Source: Polynucleobacter sp. (GTDB taxonomy: Bacteria > Pseudomonadota > Gammaproteobacteria > Burkholderiales > Burkholderiaceae). Taken from it: 13,705 bases of DNA. The translations under genes and the position numbers were made by a program. Under the pieces are notes generated by a model that made no database searches, was not told where the DNA came from, and saw only the letters and a program-made list of their open reading frames with translations. Positions 12,083 through 13,705 of the stretch are shown here, in pieces (position 1 is the first letter of the stretch; each line of letters starts with the position of its first letter). The DNA lies in NCBI GenBank assembly GCA_023257325.1, contig JALRCP010000062.1, forward strand, positions 1 to 13,705, written 5' to 3'.

Positions 12083-13705
12083 GTGAACGCACCATTCAAC
12101 CCCTCCCTCATTCCAAGCTCTCCCAGACTGGATTCTTACCCAAAGTATTGGGCAGAATGTTTTGGGACTGCGCCTTTCTTACCCATGAGTCGAAAAGAGA
12201 TGGATCAATTGGGTTGGGACAGTTGCGACATCATCATTGTGACTGGGGATGCTTATGTAGACCACCCCAGTTTTGGCATGGCCATCATTGGCCGTCTCCT
12301 TGAAGCTCAGGGCTTTCGTGTGGGCATCATCGCCCAGCCCGATTGGCAATCCGCTGACCCTTTTAAAGTGTTAGGCAAACCCAATTTATTTTTTGGGGTG
12401 GCTGCTGGCAATATGGACTCAATGATCAACCGCTACACAGCGGATCGAAAAGTTCGTAGCGACGATGCCTACACACCCGGCGGTGTGGGTGGCAAACGTC
12501 CTGATCGTTGCTCTTTGGTTTACGCCCAGCGTTGCCGTGAAGCCTATGGAGATGTCCCTATTGTGATGGGGGGTATTGAAGCATCTTTACGCCGCATTGC
12601 ACATTATGACTATTGGCAAGATAAGGTTCGTCGATCCATTTTGATTGATGCCAAAGCCGATATTTTGCTTTATGGCAACGCCGAGCGTGCAGTGGTGGAA
12701 ATTGCCCATCGTTTGGCTAAAGGCGAAAAAATTACCGATATCAATGATATTCGTGGCACAGCATTTGTGCGTCGCCACCCTGCTCCCGGTTTTACTGAAA
12801 TTGATTCAAGCACGGTTGATACCCCTGGCGTGATTGATGCGCCCATCAACCCTTATCTCACCCCCGATGAACAAGCCCAAAATCAAGGAACTAGCTGTAA
12901 AAAAACAGACGGTACTTTAGATGCAGAGACTCCAGTCGATGCGTCATCGACTGTTCAAACCATCACCCTAGTACCCAGCGCTAAAAAACGTTTAGAGCGT
13001 GATACGACAGTGATTCGTTTACCCAGTTATGAAGCTGTGAAGCGTGATCCGGTGTTGTACGCCCATGCCAGTCGTGTGTTGCACTTGGAAACCAACCCAG
13101 GCAATGCCCGTGCGTTGGTGCAGCAACATGGTGAAGGGGCTTCGATACGAGATGTATGGCTCAACCCGCCGGCAGTGCCATTAACAACCGAAGAAATGGA
13201 CTCGGTATTTGACTTGCCTTACGCTCGAGCCCCACACCCCGCCTACGGCAATGCCAAGATTCCAGCTTGGGACATGATTCGATTCTCAGTAAACATCATG
13301 CGCGGTTGCTTTGGGGGTTGTACATTCTGCTCTATCACTGAACATGAAGGTCGCATCATCCAAAACCGCTCTTCGAATTCCATCATCAAAGAAATTGAAG
13401 ATATCCGCGATAAAGTACCTGGCTTCACCGGCATCATTTCTGATTTGGGTGGCCCCACTGCAAATATGTATCGCATCGCTTGCAAATCGAAAGAGATTGA
13501 AGCGCACTGTCGCAAACCATCTTGTGTTTATCCCGATATTTGCCCCAATCTCAATACGGATCACACACCGTTGATACAGTTGTATCGACGTGCACGCTCA
13601 TTGCCTGGCATTAAAAAAATTCTGATTGGTTCTGGCTTGCGTTATGACCTAGCGGTCAAAGCGCCTGCCTACATCAAAGAATTGGTGACTCACCATGTAG
13701 GGGGC
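12083..13705 (+). CDS. ygiQ: YgiQ family radical SAM protein, N-terminal 541 residues
   Basis: The frame runs off the window end; about three quarters of the E. coli-length protein (about 739) is present. The N-terminal domain has [31 protein letters not shown] sequence at residues 20-46, [16 protein letters not shown] (54-69), a [15 protein letters not shown] block, and GGIEASLRR. The radical SAM domain begins near residue 395 with [17 protein letters not shown]; Cys409, Cys413 and Cys416 form the CX3CX2C iron-sulfur site, followed by [10 protein letters not shown] further on. The reaction of YgiQ proteins is unknown. The first similarity precedes ATG 12185, and an in-frame stop at 12062 limits the start; GTG 12083 is the only good choice between them. 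No Shine-Dalgarno is present. A TAAAAT at 12070-12075 lies 7 nt before GTG, again compatible with a leaderless message, but no -35 is recognizable. Confidence 0.95.
   Translation, partial: MNAPFNPSLIPSSPRLDSYPKYWAECFGTAPFLPMSRKEMDQLGWDSCDIIIVTGDAYVDHPSFGMAIIGRLLEAQGFRVGIIAQPDWQSADPFKVLGKPNLFFGVAAGNMDSMINRYTADRKVRSDDAYTPGGVGGKRPDRCSLVYAQRCREAYGDVPIVMGGIEASLRRIAHYDYWQDKVRRSILIDAKADILLYGNAERAVVEIAHRLAKGEKITDINDIRGTAFVRRHPAPGFTEIDSSTVDTPGVIDAPINPYLTPDEQAQNQGTSCKKTDGTLDAETPVDASSTVQTITLVPSAKKRLERDTTVIRLPSYEAVKRDPVLYAHASRVLHLETNPGNARALVQQHGEGASIRDVWLNPPAVPLTTEEMDSVFDLPYARAPHPAYGNAKIPAWDMIRFSVNIMRGCFGGCTFCSITEHEGRIIQNRSSNSIIKEIEDIRDKVPGFTGIISDLGGPTANMYRIACKSKEIEAHCRKPSCVYPDICPNLNTDHTPLIQLYRRARSLPGIKKILIGSGLRYDLAVKAPAYIKELVTHHVGG

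Noticed and set aside
12840..12990. Insertion or frameshift inside ygiQ
   Set aside because: The frame stays open and flanking motifs align; this is the normally variable linker between the N-terminal and radical SAM domains.

Overview
The window looks like a chromosomal segment of a betaproteobacterium, probably Burkholderiales with moderate GC (freshwater Polynucleobacter-like lineages come to mind). This rests on gene content (DUF455, YaeQ, SlyX, DarP/YjgA, AroQ, YgiQ and an Ldh/enolase-superfamily/RraA-type catabolic set) and moderate base composition; the genus is a guess. No rRNA, tRNA, CRISPR array, insertion sequence or phage gene is visible.

Region 1 (1-5313) is an accessory catabolic locus. 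On the + strand a truncated DapA-family lyase/aldolase overlaps an SDR-family protein, followed closely by an RraA/HMG-aldolase-family enzyme. Convergent to these, on the - strand, an enolase-superfamily (mandelate racemase type) enzyme overlaps an Ldh-family (LDH2) NAD(P) dehydrogenase. Divergent from that pair is a 3-hydroxyacyl-CoA-dehydrogenase-family enzyme. Dehydration or racemization of a hydroxy/sugar acid, oxidation of an alcohol, and aldol cleavage to pyruvate or a similar keto acid would form a coherent pathway. The substrate cannot be read from sequence, and no transporter or regulator for the locus lies in the window. The 268-bp divergent intergenic region carries a perfect 13-bp inverted repeat that may be a regulatory site. 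The SDR lacks the canonical Tyr/Lys catalytic pair.

Region 2 (5310-8561) holds a ferritin-like DUF455 protein, a divergent MFS transporter with a TTG start, a small DUF1653-like protein coupled to it by an ATGA overlap, and a convergent EamA/DMT exporter. Several tail-to-tail gene pairs here overlap at their ends.

Region 3 (8672-13705) is mostly housekeeping: slyX, aroQ, yaeQ, a short darP/yjgA, a YbhB/YbcL (PEBP) protein, a second EamA transporter and the 5' three quarters of ygiQ. The most structured DNA in the window is the 51-bp gap between divergent yaeQ and darP. It nests a CTGT-N8-ACAG palindrome (LexA-box form), an overlapping 28-nt hairpin, a Shine-Dalgarno sequence and a three-codon mini-ORF whose stop overlaps the darP start. 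The darP product itself is only about 108 residues and lacks the C-terminal half of the family. aroQ has a well-spaced promoter only 9 nt from its start codon, suggesting a leaderless transcript.

No complete, clearly new system was found. The best leads are the catabolic locus with its inverted repeat and the yaeQ-darP intergenic element with the half-length DarP.
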